This document shows positions 40,626 to 49,059 of a stretch of 64,000 bases of DNA, piece by piece. Under the pieces are notes generated by a model that was not told the origin of the DNA, made no database searches, and saw only the letters and a program-made list of their open reading frames with translations. Positions within the stretch are counted from its first letter, which is position 1. The number at the start of each line of letters is the position of its first letter. Origin of the DNA: Streptomyces formicae. Its GTDB lineage: Bacteria; Actinomycetota; Actinomycetes; Streptomycetales; Streptomycetaceae. Made by a program: the position numbers and the translations under genes. The stretch covers positions 5,372,001-5,436,000 of the forward strand of contig NZ_CP022685.1 of assembly GCF_002556545.1 (NCBI RefSeq). Reading direction: 5' to 3'.

Positions 40626-42542
40626 ATGTCCCGCCCCAGACACGCGCCACGCGCCGTCCGGTCCGCTCTGACCGCGCTGTTGGTCACCGTGGGCCTGGCC
40701 GCCCCCGTGGCCGCCGCGAGTCCGCGTGAGCCCGTGCCCGGATCCGATCCCTGGGTGATCCGCACCGCCACCGTCGAGCTGCGCCGCGAGCACTTCTCCT
40801 ACCTCTGCGACCGCCCCGAGGCGGGCCCGCCGCCCCGGCCGACGCTCACCTTCTTCCCGTACGACGTGACGGCCCAGGTCGTCGAGGACCACTCGATGGA
40901 CGACGGCCAGGGCACCATCTCCTGGTCGGGGCACGAGGTCGGGCACCCGGACAACCAGGTGGACGTCGAGGTCAGCAACGCCTGTGCCGGGGACGACAGC
41001 GGCAAGCCCATCGTGCTCGAAGGATTCGCCGATCTCGGGGCCCGGGGCGCGTACGCCGTGCATCCCGCCGAGGGCAGGCCGAGCACCGCCGTCTTCGAGG
41101 AGTGGGACCTGTCGAAGCTGCCCAGGGACACCGAGGACGACGCGGTGGACTCCCAGGAGGCCGACGCGCCCCCGGCGCCGCCGCGCGGGCGCGACAGGAG
41201 CGAGCGGTCGCGGCCCGCCGTCGTCGACGTCCTGCTCCTGTTCACGCCCAAGGAGGCCGCGAAGGCGCGCGGTCACCGCTCGTTCCGGAGCCTGCGGGCG
41301 ACGGCGTCCACCATCGAGACCCGGATGAACCGCGCCCTGTCCGACAGCGGGGTCCGGGCGAGCGTCGACGTCGTGCACGCCCAGGAGGTCACCGGCTTCA
41401 AGAACGCACGGGCCGAGTCCGACGCGGGCGCCATGCTCGACCTGCTCTCGAACCCCACGGATCGCCACGTCGGCGCGGAGGCGGCCGCCCTGCGCGAGCG
41501 GTACGCCGCCGACACCGTCATGATCCTCGCCGACAACGGCGGCAGCGGCATGGCCAACCGCCCCGACGACCCCGGGCCCGGCACCGCCGAGCAGGCCTTC
41601 GCCGTCGAGGGCCTCGAAGCCGTCTTCACCGACGGCGTCAGCCACGAGATGGGCCACAACCTCGGCCTGGACCACGACCGTTGGACGCTCGCCCACGACA
41701 AGTACGGCCGGGGCACGCCGAGTACGACCTACCCGTACAACACCGGCTGGATCACGCCCGACCAGAAGTACTCCACGGTGATGGCGTACGAATGGAACTG
41801 CGCGGCGGGCAAGAAGTGGTGCGACCAGGTCAACCAGTACGCCAACCGCACCAACCGCTACGGCGGACAGCCGCTCGGCGACAAGGACAACGACCAGGCG
41901 CGGGTGCTCAAGAAGACCACCCGGCTGGTCGGCGACTACCGCGTGCCCGCCGCGCCGCGCCCCCGGCACACCCTGACCCTCGCCGCGTCCCCGGCGCGCG
42001 GCGGCACCACCCGCGCCTTCGTCTGGGGCCCCTACAAGACGGGGACGCGCGTCGTCGTGCGGGCCTACCCGGCGGCCGGGTACGCCTTCGCGGGATGGAC
42101 CCTCGACGGCACGCCGCACGCGAACAAGAGCCGCGACATGTCGCTCGCGATGAACGCGGGGCACCGGCTCGTCGCCCGCTTCACGGCGGGCTGCGCCAAG
42201 CCGCCCACCGGTGGCTTCCTCAAGAAGTGGACCCAACTGGGCGGCGCCAAGGGCCGGTTGAAGTGCCCGACGGGCGACCGCCGCGCGCTGCCGAAGGGCG
42301 GCGGGTTCCAGCACTTCCAGGGCGGATCGCTCTACTACTCGCCGAAGACCGGCATGCACCCGGTGTGGGGCGCGTTCCGCACCGCGTGGCAGAAGGGCGG
42401 CTGGGAGCGCGGCAGGCTCGGCTACCCGAGGTCCGGCGAGAAGCGGCTCAACGCGGCGGGCGACGTGCGCCAGTGGTTCCAGGGCGGCTCACTGACGTGG
42501 CACGCCAAGAGCAGGAAGGTCACGGCCTGGTACGCGAAGTAG
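40626..42542 (+). CDS. secreted zinc metalloprotease with LGFP repeats
   Basis: A 638-residue exported peptidase. A signal peptide (residues 1-31, ending PVAAAS) precedes a pro-domain of about 170 residues. The M12-like catalytic domain contains HEMGHNLGLDHD with zinc ligands His340, His344 and His350 and catalytic Glu341, and a downstream Met-turn, VMAYEWNCAAG. Next come an InlB/Flg_new-type beta repeat (VVRAYPAAGYAFAGWTLDG) and C-terminal LGFP repeats (FQGGSLYYSPKTG, WFQGGSLTWHAKS) that bind cell wall. GGAGG supports ATG 40626. Proteolysis at or beyond the cell wall is the likely role. Confidence 0.88.
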   Translation: MSRPRHAPRAVRSALTALLVTVGLAAPVAAASPREPVPGSDPWVIRTATVELRREHFSYLCDRPEAGPPPRPTLTFFPYDVTAQVVEDHSMDDGQGTISWSGHEVGHPDNQVDVEVSNACAGDDSGKPIVLEGFADLGARGAYAVHPAEGRPSTAVFEEWDLSKLPRDTEDDAVDSQEADAPPAPPRGRDRSERSRPAVVDVLLLFTPKEAAKARGHRSFRSLRATASTIETRMNRALSDSGVRASVDVVHAQEVTGFKNARAESDAGAMLDLLSNPTDRHVGAEAAALRERYAADTVMILADNGGSGMANRPDDPGPGTAEQAFAVEGLEAVFTDGVSHEMGHNLGLDHDRWTLAHDKYGRGTPSTTYPYNTGWITPDQKYSTVMAYEWNCAAGKKWCDQVNQYANRTNRYGGQPLGDKDNDQARVLKKTTRLVGDYRVPAAPRPRHTLTLAASPARGGTTRAFVWGPYKTGTRVVVRAYPAAGYAFAGWTLDGTPHANKSRDMSLAMNAGHRLVARFTAGCAKPPTGGFLKKWTQLGGAKGRLKCPTGDRRALPKGGGFQHFQGGSLYYSPKTGMHPVWGAFRTAWQKGGWERGRLGYPRSGEKRLNAAGDVRQWFQGGSLTWHAKSRKVTAWYAK

Positions 42543-42550
42543 GGAATGCC

Positions 42551-42601
42551 GGGGCGCCCCGCCAGGGGGCGCCCCCGACAGGGGCGCGGGGAGCTGCGCG
42601 A
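42551..42601 (+). terminator. hairpin and dispersed element after the metalloprotease
   Basis: GGGGCGCCCC (42551-42560) and the following GGGGGCGCCCCC (42565-42576) can fold as a strong stem. It is followed by a copy of the dispersed element GGGGCGCGGGGAGCTGCGCGA (42581-42601). It begins eight bases after the stop and probably terminates both this gene and the convergent lipase. Confidence 0.6.
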
Positions 42602-42635
42602 CCAGCCCCCACGCCCCCGCACCCGAAGCCCGAGC

Positions 42636-43820
42636 TCAGCAGTTACCCCGCACCGGCCGACCGGCAAACCGCTCCGCGAGCCACTGCGCGGCGAAGGGCG
42701 ACTGCGTGATCACCCCGCTCACGTGCTCGCCGACCGGCACCGTGTGCCACTCCACGTTCGCCCCCTCCCCGCACCAGTCCGCACGGACCCGCTTGCCCAC
42801 CCCGTACGGAATGAGCTCGTCGGCGAGCGCGTGGTAGAGGTAGACCGGCGCGTCCGGCTTGTGCGTGCCGACCCTGGACTCCCGCAGGCGCTGTTGCCAG
42901 TCGGGCTGTTCGAGGGGGTTCTTCGTCGTCATCGACGCGATCGTCTTGAACGAGCCGAGCACCGCGCCGTCCGCCACGCAGCTGTTCTTCAGGGCGCCGA
43001 CGAGCGCCTTGCCCGCCGGGTTCAGGTACGACTCCAGCTTCAGCTCGGGGAAGGCCGCGTTCTGGCCGATGGCCGCCATGAAGATCAGGCCCGAGCCGTA
43101 CGAACCGTCGTTGAAGGCGGCGACCTTCTCCAGGTCACCGGGGACGCCGCCGGTCGCCGTGCCCTTGACGTCGAGGTCGGGCGCGTAGGAGTCGTGCAGC
43201 TCGGCCGCCCACGACGCGGCCTGGCCGCCCTGCGAGTAGCCCATGATGCCGACCGGGGAGTCCTCGCCGAGTCCGGCCTCGGGCAGCCGGATCGCGGCGC
43301 GGGCCGCGTCCAGCATGGCCTGGCCCTCGGCGCGGCCCACCGTGTAGGTGTGGTCGCCCGGCGTGCCGAGCCCTTCGTAGTCGGTGACGGCCACCGCCCA
43401 GCCGCGCAGGGTGAGTTGCTGGATGAGGTTGGCTTCCAGAGCGGTGCCCTTGGGGAAGCCCGCGCTGGGCGCGCAGCGGTCGGCCACGCCGACGGTCCCC
43501 ACGGCGTACGTGATGAGCGGGCGCGGCCCCTTCCTGCCGTCCCTCGGCACGATGACCGTGCCGGAGACGGTGTTCGGCTCGCCCTTCGCCGTGGTCGACC
43601 GGTAGTCGATCTTCCACGCGTCGGTGTTCGTCGGCTGTCCCGGCAGGGGGTGGAAGCTGCTCGGCTCGGAGTTCACGAGGTCGCCGGGGGACAGGGCGTC
43701 CCCGGCGACCGCCGACGCGCCCGTGCCCGGTTCGGCGTGGGCCGAGGTGAGCGGGGCGATGACCGAAAGGCCGAGCGCGGCGGCCACGGCCAGGGCTCTG
43801 CGGCCGGTGCGGGTGTGCAT
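42636..43820 (-). CDS. secreted lipase/esterase (LIP family)
   Basis: A 394-residue secreted alpha/beta hydrolase. Signal peptide residues 1-29 (ALGLSVIAPLTSAHAE). The nucleophile is in GIMGYSQGGQAA (Ser196), preceded by VAVTDYEGLGTPGDH; a C-terminal HALADELIPY provides an Asp position and VPVGEHVSGV the His. It matches the secretory lipase (LIP) family first described in Candida and actinobacteria, which hydrolyse lipid esters. The promoter carries a GAGT/ACTC palindrome resembling the fabG-fadA operators, which suggests common control. Confidence 0.88.
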   Translation of the reverse strand: MHTRTGRRALAVAAALGLSVIAPLTSAHAEPGTGASAVAGDALSPGDLVNSEPSSFHPLPGQPTNTDAWKIDYRSTTAKGEPNTVSGTVIVPRDGRKGPRPLITYAVGTVGVADRCAPSAGFPKGTALEANLIQQLTLRGWAVAVTDYEGLGTPGDHTYTVGRAEGQAMLDAARAAIRLPEAGLGEDSPVGIMGYSQGGQAASWAAELHDSYAPDLDVKGTATGGVPGDLEKVAAFNDGSYGSGLIFMAAIGQNAAFPELKLESYLNPAGKALVGALKNSCVADGAVLGSFKTIASMTTKNPLEQPDWQQRLRESRVGTHKPDAPVYLYHALADELIPYGVGKRVRADWCGEGANVEWHTVPVGEHVSGVITQSPFAAQWLAERFAGRPVRGNC

Positions 43821-43891
43821 GCGGCTCTCCCAACTGTCTGCTGTGCCTTGGCTGTTCCTTCGAGGCTCTGCTGTTCCGTCGAAGAACGTAG

Positions 43892-43905
43892 TGACTCATG
43901 AGTAA
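43892..43905. promoter_or_regulatory. palindrome upstream of the lipase
   Basis: ACTCATGAGT (43894-43903) is a perfect 10-bp palindrome inside TGACTCATGAGTAA (43892-43905). It lies 72-85 bases upstream of the lipase ATG (43820). The GAGTAA half-site equals those at 30215-30236. Confidence 0.5.
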
Positions 43906-44013
43906 GTAACGGGCTGACCGGGACGCTCACCTTCGTTGACCCCGGCACGCAGGTATCCAGGCGGGCGGCACGGCGCTACGTTCACAGAGGGGGAGCCGCG
44001 GGCTCTGGAACGA

Positions 44014-44523
44014 GTGGGGGTGGTGGCGGTGCTCGACGACGCCATGACAGCGCTGGCGGCCGCGGGAGCATCGGCCGTCGTGCAGGCCGCGGGAACGGAC
44101 GCCTGGACAGCCGTGCGGGACGCGGTGGCCCGCTGGTTCGGCCGCGGCGACGCGGCGCGCGAGCGGGCGGAGCTCGCCAGGCTCGACCGGACGGGCACCG
44201 CGCTCTCGGCCGCCGACGGCGAACTCGGCAGGCGGCTGCGGGACGACGAACGGATCTCCTGGCGCACCCGCTTCGAGATCGTCCTCGACGACCTGGACGG
44301 CACGGTCCGCCAGGAGCTCGGCGACGAACTGCAGTCTCTGGTGGATGAGTTGCGGCGGGCCATCGCCGAGCGGGCGCCGCACGTCGTGCAGGTCTCCGCG
44401 TCGGGGCCCGGCGCGCAGGCCGCCGAGCACCTGGTGACCTACGGCAACGCGATCAACATCGACAAGATGTACGGGAACCTGGGCCTCGACCGCCCTTCGT
44501 CGCCGGATCCGACCGAGGGCTGA
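44014..44523 (+). CDS. small helical protein coupled to a STAND NTPase
   Basis: A protein of about 169 residues of unknown family. The N-terminal helix (LDDAMTALAAAGASAVVQAA) is followed by TDAWTAVRDAVARWFGRGDAARERAELARLD, a long charged helical region, and a C-terminal tail, GNAINIDKMYGNLGLDRP. There is no signal peptide. The start is uncertain: GTG codons at 44014, 44020, 44023 and 44029 lie in frame and no ribosome binding site is decisive. It ends at the point where the STAND NTPase frame opens, so the pair is likely co-translated, with this protein acting as sensor, adaptor or effector of the next one (inference). Confidence 0.65.
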   Translation: MGVVAVLDDAMTALAAAGASAVVQAAGTDAWTAVRDAVARWFGRGDAARERAELARLDRTGTALSAADGELGRRLRDDERISWRTRFEIVLDDLDGTVRQELGDELQSLVDELRRAIAERAPHVVQVSASGPGAQAAEHLVTYGNAINIDKMYGNLGLDRPSSPDPTEG

Positions 44524-44576
44524 GCGGACCGGCGGGCCCGAGGCCGCTCACGCGGCGCAGCCCGCACATCGTCGGA

Positions 44577-47500
44577 GTGCTGCCCCAGGAGGCGCACTGT
44601 TTCCAGGACCGCGGCGCGGGCAGACGGCTCGCCCGGGAGATGGCAGGAGGCGGCACCGCCGTGCTCGGCCAGGTGCTCGCGGGCACCGGTGGCGTCGGCA
44701 AGACCCAGCTCGCCGCCCGCTACGCCCGTGACCTGCTGCGCGACCGCGAGATCGACGTGCTGCTCTGGATCACCGCGGTCAAGCGCAAGGCCGTCGTCGA
44801 CGCGTACGCGCAGGCCGCCGAGGAGCTCCTCGGCATCGTGCACGCCGACTCCGAGCAGGCCGCCGCCCAGTTCCTGGCCTGGTTGCAGCCGCGCGGGACC
44901 GGTTCCGACGGGGAGCGGGGGCCCGGCTGGATGGTGGTGCTCGACGATCTGGCCGACCCCGTCGACCTGCTCGCCGACCCCGCCGTGCCGCACATCGGCC
45001 TGTGGCCGCCCGCGGGGCCGCACGGCAGGACGCTGGTCACCACGCGGCGCAGGGACGCGGTGCTGACCGGGCACGGGCACCGCTGCATCGACGTCGGCCT
45101 GTTCGCCAGGGACGAGTCCGTCGGCTACCTCACCCAGGTGCTCTCCGGTGCCCGCCGCGGGCCCGGCGCCCGTACCGCCGACCACGACGACTGCGTCGCC
45201 CGGCTCGCGGGCGACCTCGGCGATCTGCCGCTCGCCCTCTCGCAGGCCGCCGCCTACCTCCTGGAGACCGAGCTGAGCTGCGCCGAGTACCGCGCGCTGC
45301 TCTCCAGCCGCACCCGGAGCCTGGCCCGTCTCGTACCCGAACGCGGCATGCTCCCCGACACCCAGAGCGTCAGCGTCGCCGCGGCCTGGTCCCTCTCCCT
45401 GGACCGGGCCGACCGCATGCGGCCACGCGGTCTCGCGTCGCCGATGTTCGAACTCATCGCGCTGCTCGACCCGAGCGGTATCCCGGGGGCTGTGCTCACC
45501 GGGGACGTGGCCCGCGCTTATCTCGCCGTGCGGCGGGAGCGGGGAGACAGGGGCTTGGGCGGGGGCGGTTGGGATGAGGGTGGTGCGGGTGCGGGTGCGG
45601 GCGCCGAGGGGGCTGTCGGCGGGGGTGCGGTTGGCCAGGGCGCGGTTGGTGAAGGCGTGGTGGGGGCGAGGGGCGGCGGTGAAGGTGCTGGTGGCGAGGG
45701 AGTCGTGGATGAGGAGGATGCCGTCGAGGCGCTGCGCGCCCTGCACCGCATGCACCTCATCGACTACACCCCGGCCGTGCCCCACCAGGCCGTCCGCGTC
45801 CACCAGCTCGTCCAGCGCAGCATCCGCGAGTCCCTGACGCGCGACCGCGTCGACGAGGCGGCAAGGACGGCAGCCACCGCGCTCTCGTACGCCTGGCCCG
45901 AGGTCGAGCGCGACACCGCGCTGAGCGGCGCGCTGCGCGCCAACACCGATGCCCTGCGCCGCGTCGCCGAGCCCGCGCTGTGGGGCGAGGGGGCGAGCAA
46001 GGTGCTCTTCGACGCCGGGAGCAGCCTGTCGGACGCGGGCCGTTACAGCGACGCCAGGGACTACTTCGAGGACCTCGCCGAGCAGGCCGCCCGGCGCCTC
46101 GGGCCCGACCACCGCGACACCCTGGAGGCCCGGCTCCACCTGGCCGACCTCTGGGCGCTCACCGGGCACCCGGGCGAGTCGCTCGCGGCGCTCCTCGCCC
46201 TGCTCGACGACTACGAGCGGGTCTGCGGGCCCGACGACATCGACACCCTGCGGGCCCGCCACGAAGTGGCCCACGCGCGCGGCCTGATCGGGGACGTCTC
46301 CGGTGCCCTGATGGGCTTCGAGCAACTGCTCGTCGACCTCCAGCGGGAGGTGGGCGACGACCGGCCCGAGACGCTGAGCGCGCGCGGCTTCCTCGCGCTG
46401 TGGTGGGGCGAGGCGGGCGACACGGCGGGGGCCGTCGCCGCCCTCGAACAGCTCGTCGCCGACCGCGAGCGCGTCCTCGGCCGCGACCACCCCGAGCCGT
46501 TCAGGGCCCGCCACAACCTCGCCCGCTACCGGGGGCAGGCGGGCGACGCGGCGGGGGCCGTCGCCGCGTACGAGGAACTGCTCGCCGACCGGGAACGGGT
46601 GCTCGGGCCCGACCACACGGAGACGCTCGGCAACCGGGGCGAACTCGCCTACTGGACGGGGGAGTCGGGCGACTCCGCAGGCGCGCTCGTCCTCTTCGAG
46701 CAACTCCTCGTCGACATGCACCGGGTGCTCGGACCCGACCACATCGAGTCGCTCGCGGCCCGCGGCAGCCTGGCGTACGACTGGGAGCAGGCGGGCGATC
46801 TGCCGGGCTCCGTCCTCGCCTACCGGCAGCTCCTCGACGACCTGCTCCGTCTTTTCGGACCGCACCACAGCCAGACGGCGACCGGTGCCACGAACCTGGC
46901 GTCCGTGCTGATCACCCGGGGACGCCAGCACCTGCGCGAGGGCCGGGCGATGGCCCGCGACGGCACAGCGCGGCGAGATCACCACAGGCCACCGACACCC
47001 GACGCCGAACGGAGAACTCCCATGCCGGAAGAGACAAGCCCACCGCGCCCCGCGAGGTTCGAGCAGGCACTCGCCTGCTTCCACGAGGCCCGCGACCTGA
47101 CCCATCCCGAGGAGTCGCCGGGTGTCTACGGCGTCATCCTGCACGACATCGCGGACACCTACCGCGACGCCCGCGACCTCAAGGAGGCCGTCGAGTACTT
47201 CCGGCAGGCCGTCTCGTACAAGCTGCGCGCCGACAACCCGAGCGACCTCGCCACCACCATGACCGCGCTGGCCAACACCCTGGTCTCGATGGGCGAACCG
47301 ACCGAGGCGCGGGACGTCCTTGAGCAACTCCTCGCCGAGGTCCCCAAGATCGAGGAGGGGGAGCGGCGGGCAGCGGTCCTGCACAACATCGGCCTCACCT
47401 ACGAGGAGTTGGGCAACCTCGGCGTGGAGGGCGCCTACCAGGACGGCATCGCGGCCTACCGCGAGGTGCTCGAACTGATCGACGGCGAGGCCGACCCCGG

Positions 47501-47909
47501 CTGGTACGCCTCCGTCCTCAAGGACATCGGCGACGCCTACGAGGCGCAGGACCTCCTGGCGCAGGCGCACGCCTCGTACGAGGACGCCGTGCGGTACACG
47601 CGGCGCATCGAGGGGGCGTCCGCCTCGCTGATCACCGTCCTGATCGCGCTCGGCAGGGTCAGCAGGCGGCTCGGCAAACTGGAGGGCGAGTCGGCGGTGA
47701 ACGGCGCGGCGGCCACGCTCGGCGGTGCGGCCGCTGTCGTCAACGGCAGGGTGATCGAGGACGCGGCGGGGGCCGGGGCCGAGGCGGGCGAGCGGGATCA
47801 GGAGGACGTGCCGCCACCGGCTGACGGCATCCCGCCGCTGCCGGACGCGCCGCCGCCGGACTCGCGTCCGGACTCGCTGCCGGACTCCCCTCCGGGTGAG
47901 GGCTCGTAG
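44577..47909 (+). CDS. STAND NTPase with NB-ARC-like domain and TPR repeats
   Basis: A 1,110-residue regulatory ATPase. The P-loop GTGGVGKT is at residues 36-43 and a Walker B-like VVLDDLAD at 120-127; TLVTTRRRDAV follows and LPLALSQAAAYLLE is the GLPLA-type helical motif, as in NB-ARC/STAND proteins. Residues about 322-381 are a Gly/Ala/Glu-rich insert. From about 480 to 1040 come TPR units (LGPDHRDTLEARLHLADLWALTG-type). The frame is open upstream, and the sequence PRPLTRRSPHIVGVLPQEAHCF suggests the true start is CTG 44520, overlapping the prior stop as CTGA. GTG 44577 is the first standard start. STAND proteins couple ligand sensing to oligomerisation; target unknown. Confidence 0.82.
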   Translation: MLPQEAHCFQDRGAGRRLAREMAGGGTAVLGQVLAGTGGVGKTQLAARYARDLLRDREIDVLLWITAVKRKAVVDAYAQAAEELLGIVHADSEQAAAQFLAWLQPRGTGSDGERGPGWMVVLDDLADPVDLLADPAVPHIGLWPPAGPHGRTLVTTRRRDAVLTGHGHRCIDVGLFARDESVGYLTQVLSGARRGPGARTADHDDCVARLAGDLGDLPLALSQAAAYLLETELSCAEYRALLSSRTRSLARLVPERGMLPDTQSVSVAAAWSLSLDRADRMRPRGLASPMFELIALLDPSGIPGAVLTGDVARAYLAVRRERGDRGLGGGGWDEGGAGAGAGAEGAVGGGAVGQGAVGEGVVGARGGGEGAGGEGVVDEEDAVEALRALHRMHLIDYTPAVPHQAVRVHQLVQRSIRESLTRDRVDEAARTAATALSYAWPEVERDTALSGALRANTDALRRVAEPALWGEGASKVLFDAGSSLSDAGRYSDARDYFEDLAEQAARRLGPDHRDTLEARLHLADLWALTGHPGESLAALLALLDDYERVCGPDDIDTLRARHEVAHARGLIGDVSGALMGFEQLLVDLQREVGDDRPETLSARGFLALWWGEAGDTAGAVAALEQLVADRERVLGRDHPEPFRARHNLARYRGQAGDAAGAVAAYEELLADRERVLGPDHTETLGNRGELAYWTGESGDSAGALVLFEQLLVDMHRVLGPDHIESLAARGSLAYDWEQAGDLPGSVLAYRQLLDDLLRLFGPHHSQTATGATNLASVLITRGRQHLREGRAMARDGTARRDHHRPPTPDAERRTPMPEETSPPRPARFEQALACFHEARDLTHPEESPGVYGVILHDIADTYRDARDLKEAVEYFRQAVSYKLRADNPSDLATTMTALANTLVSMGEPTEARDVLEQLLAEVPKIEEGERRAAVLHNIGLTYEELGNLGVEGAYQDGIAAYREVLELIDGEADPGWYASVLKDIGDAYEAQDLLAQAHASYEDAVRYTRRIEGASASLITVLIALGRVSRRLGKLEGESAVNGAAATLGGAAAVVNGRVIEDAAGAGAEAGERDQEDVPPPADGIPPLPDAPPPDSRPDSLPDSPPGEGS

Positions 47910-48940
47910 GCAGGGGACGCAGCGCCGGGCGCCGGGCGAAGGGGGCGTTCCGTCCGGTAGGCGCCCGGGGTCGTGCCCGTCCAGCGACGGAACGCCCGGT
48001 GGAAGGCGGTGTCCTCGGAGAACCCGAGCCGCGCCGCGAGCACGGCGATCGGCTCACCGCCCTCCACCAGGCCCGCGATGGCCGCGTCGCGCCGCACCGC
48101 GTCCTTCAACCGCTGGTACGACGTGGCCTCCTGGGCGAGCCTGCGGCGCAGCGTCGCCGGGCTCACGGCGAGCCGCGCGGCGATCTCGCCGAGCGAGGGC
48201 AGCCGGGGCGAGGTGCGCAGGGCGCGGGCGAGCACCCGGCCCACCTGCTCGGCGACCGTCGTGCCGTACTCGTGCCGGGTGAGCAGTTCGAAGGGCGCGC
48301 GGCGCAGCATCTCGTCGAGCGCCGCCTCGTCCCTGACCAGCGGCGCGGCCAGCCAGCGCGGGTCGAACCCGGCCCCTGTCCGCGCGGCGCCGAACCGCAC
48401 GGGGCAGCCGAAGAGCAGCTCGTACTCGTCCTTGTGCGGGGGCGGCGGATGCCCGAACTCGGCCCAGCGCAGCGGGATGCGACGGCCGATCAGCCAGCTG
48501 CACAGCCGGTGCCAGATGATGACGAGGCACTCGGCGAGGAAGTAGTCCTGTTCGAGGTCGTTGCGGACGCCGAAGACGGCGTCGTCGGCGCGGCGTTCCA
48601 GGACGAGGTCGGGGCCGCCGGGGAACAGGCCGTAGAAGGCGACGCCCCGGCGTACGGCGGCGTCCAGGTCGCGGCAGCCGAGCGAGGCCCTGCACATCAT
48701 CGCGAACGTCCCCGGTCTGCTCGCGGCCGATCCGAGGCCGAGGAACTCGTCCTGGGTCGCGCGGTACAACTCCCGGAACAGGCGGGTGAACTGGGGCGCG
48801 GTGACCCGGGCCCTGTCGTCGCCGAGGAGCAGCGGTGGGATCTCCGCGCCCCGCAGCAGCGGCACGGTGTCCACGCCGCGCCGCTCGGCGCCGCGCAGCA
48901 CGGCCCGTACGTGGTGCACGGTGATCGTCCGCCTGGCCAT
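47798..48940 (-). CDS. AraC family transcriptional regulator
   Basis: A 380-residue regulator. The C-terminal AraC HTH spans about residues 255-340 (IAARLAVSPATLRRRLAQEATSYQRLKDAVRRDAAIA, LAARLGFSEDTAFHRAFRRWTGTTPGAYR). The N-terminal region is an arabinose-regulator-like (Arabinose_bd/OruR) domain with VPLLRGAEIPP. The last 35 residues are a Gly/Ser tail in the 112-base overlap with the convergent STAND gene, so may be a weakly constrained extension. It is divergent from an acyl-CoA ligase across 119 bases and may regulate it. Confidence 0.88.
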   Translation of the reverse strand: MARRTITVHHVRAVLRGAERRGVDTVPLLRGAEIPPLLLGDDRARVTAPQFTRLFRELYRATQDEFLGLGSAASRPGTFAMMCRASLGCRDLDAAVRRGVAFYGLFPGGPDLVLERRADDAVFGVRNDLEQDYFLAECLVIIWHRLCSWLIGRRIPLRWAEFGHPPPPHKDEYELLFGCPVRFGAARTGAGFDPRWLAAPLVRDEAALDEMLRRAPFELLTRHEYGTTVAEQVGRVLARALRTSPRLPSLGEIAARLAVSPATLRRRLAQEATSYQRLKDAVRRDAAIAGLVEGGEPIAVLAARLGFSEDTAFHRAFRRWTGTTPGAYRTERPLRPAPGAASPAYEPSPGGESGSESGRESGGGASGSGGMPSAGGGTSS

Positions 48941-49059
48941 GTCACGACGTTAGCGCCGGGAAGGGCGGCCCGACACACCGCGTCGCTGAGCGCGCCGGTC
49001 AGTGGTGCTGACGTTTCCCGTCATCCCGGCGGCCGGACCCGCTCCCTAGCGTCGTACGC

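Noticed and set aside
40313..40729. Collagen-like Pro/Ala/Gly ORFs in the gap before the metalloprotease
   Set aside because: Both strands give repeat-derived translations from a 27-bp duplication; no ribosome binding site or family support.
44439..47570. 1,043-codon open frame on the minus strand
   Set aside because: Antisense to the STAND gene; low-complexity translation with no family features. It arises from high GC and lack of stop codons.
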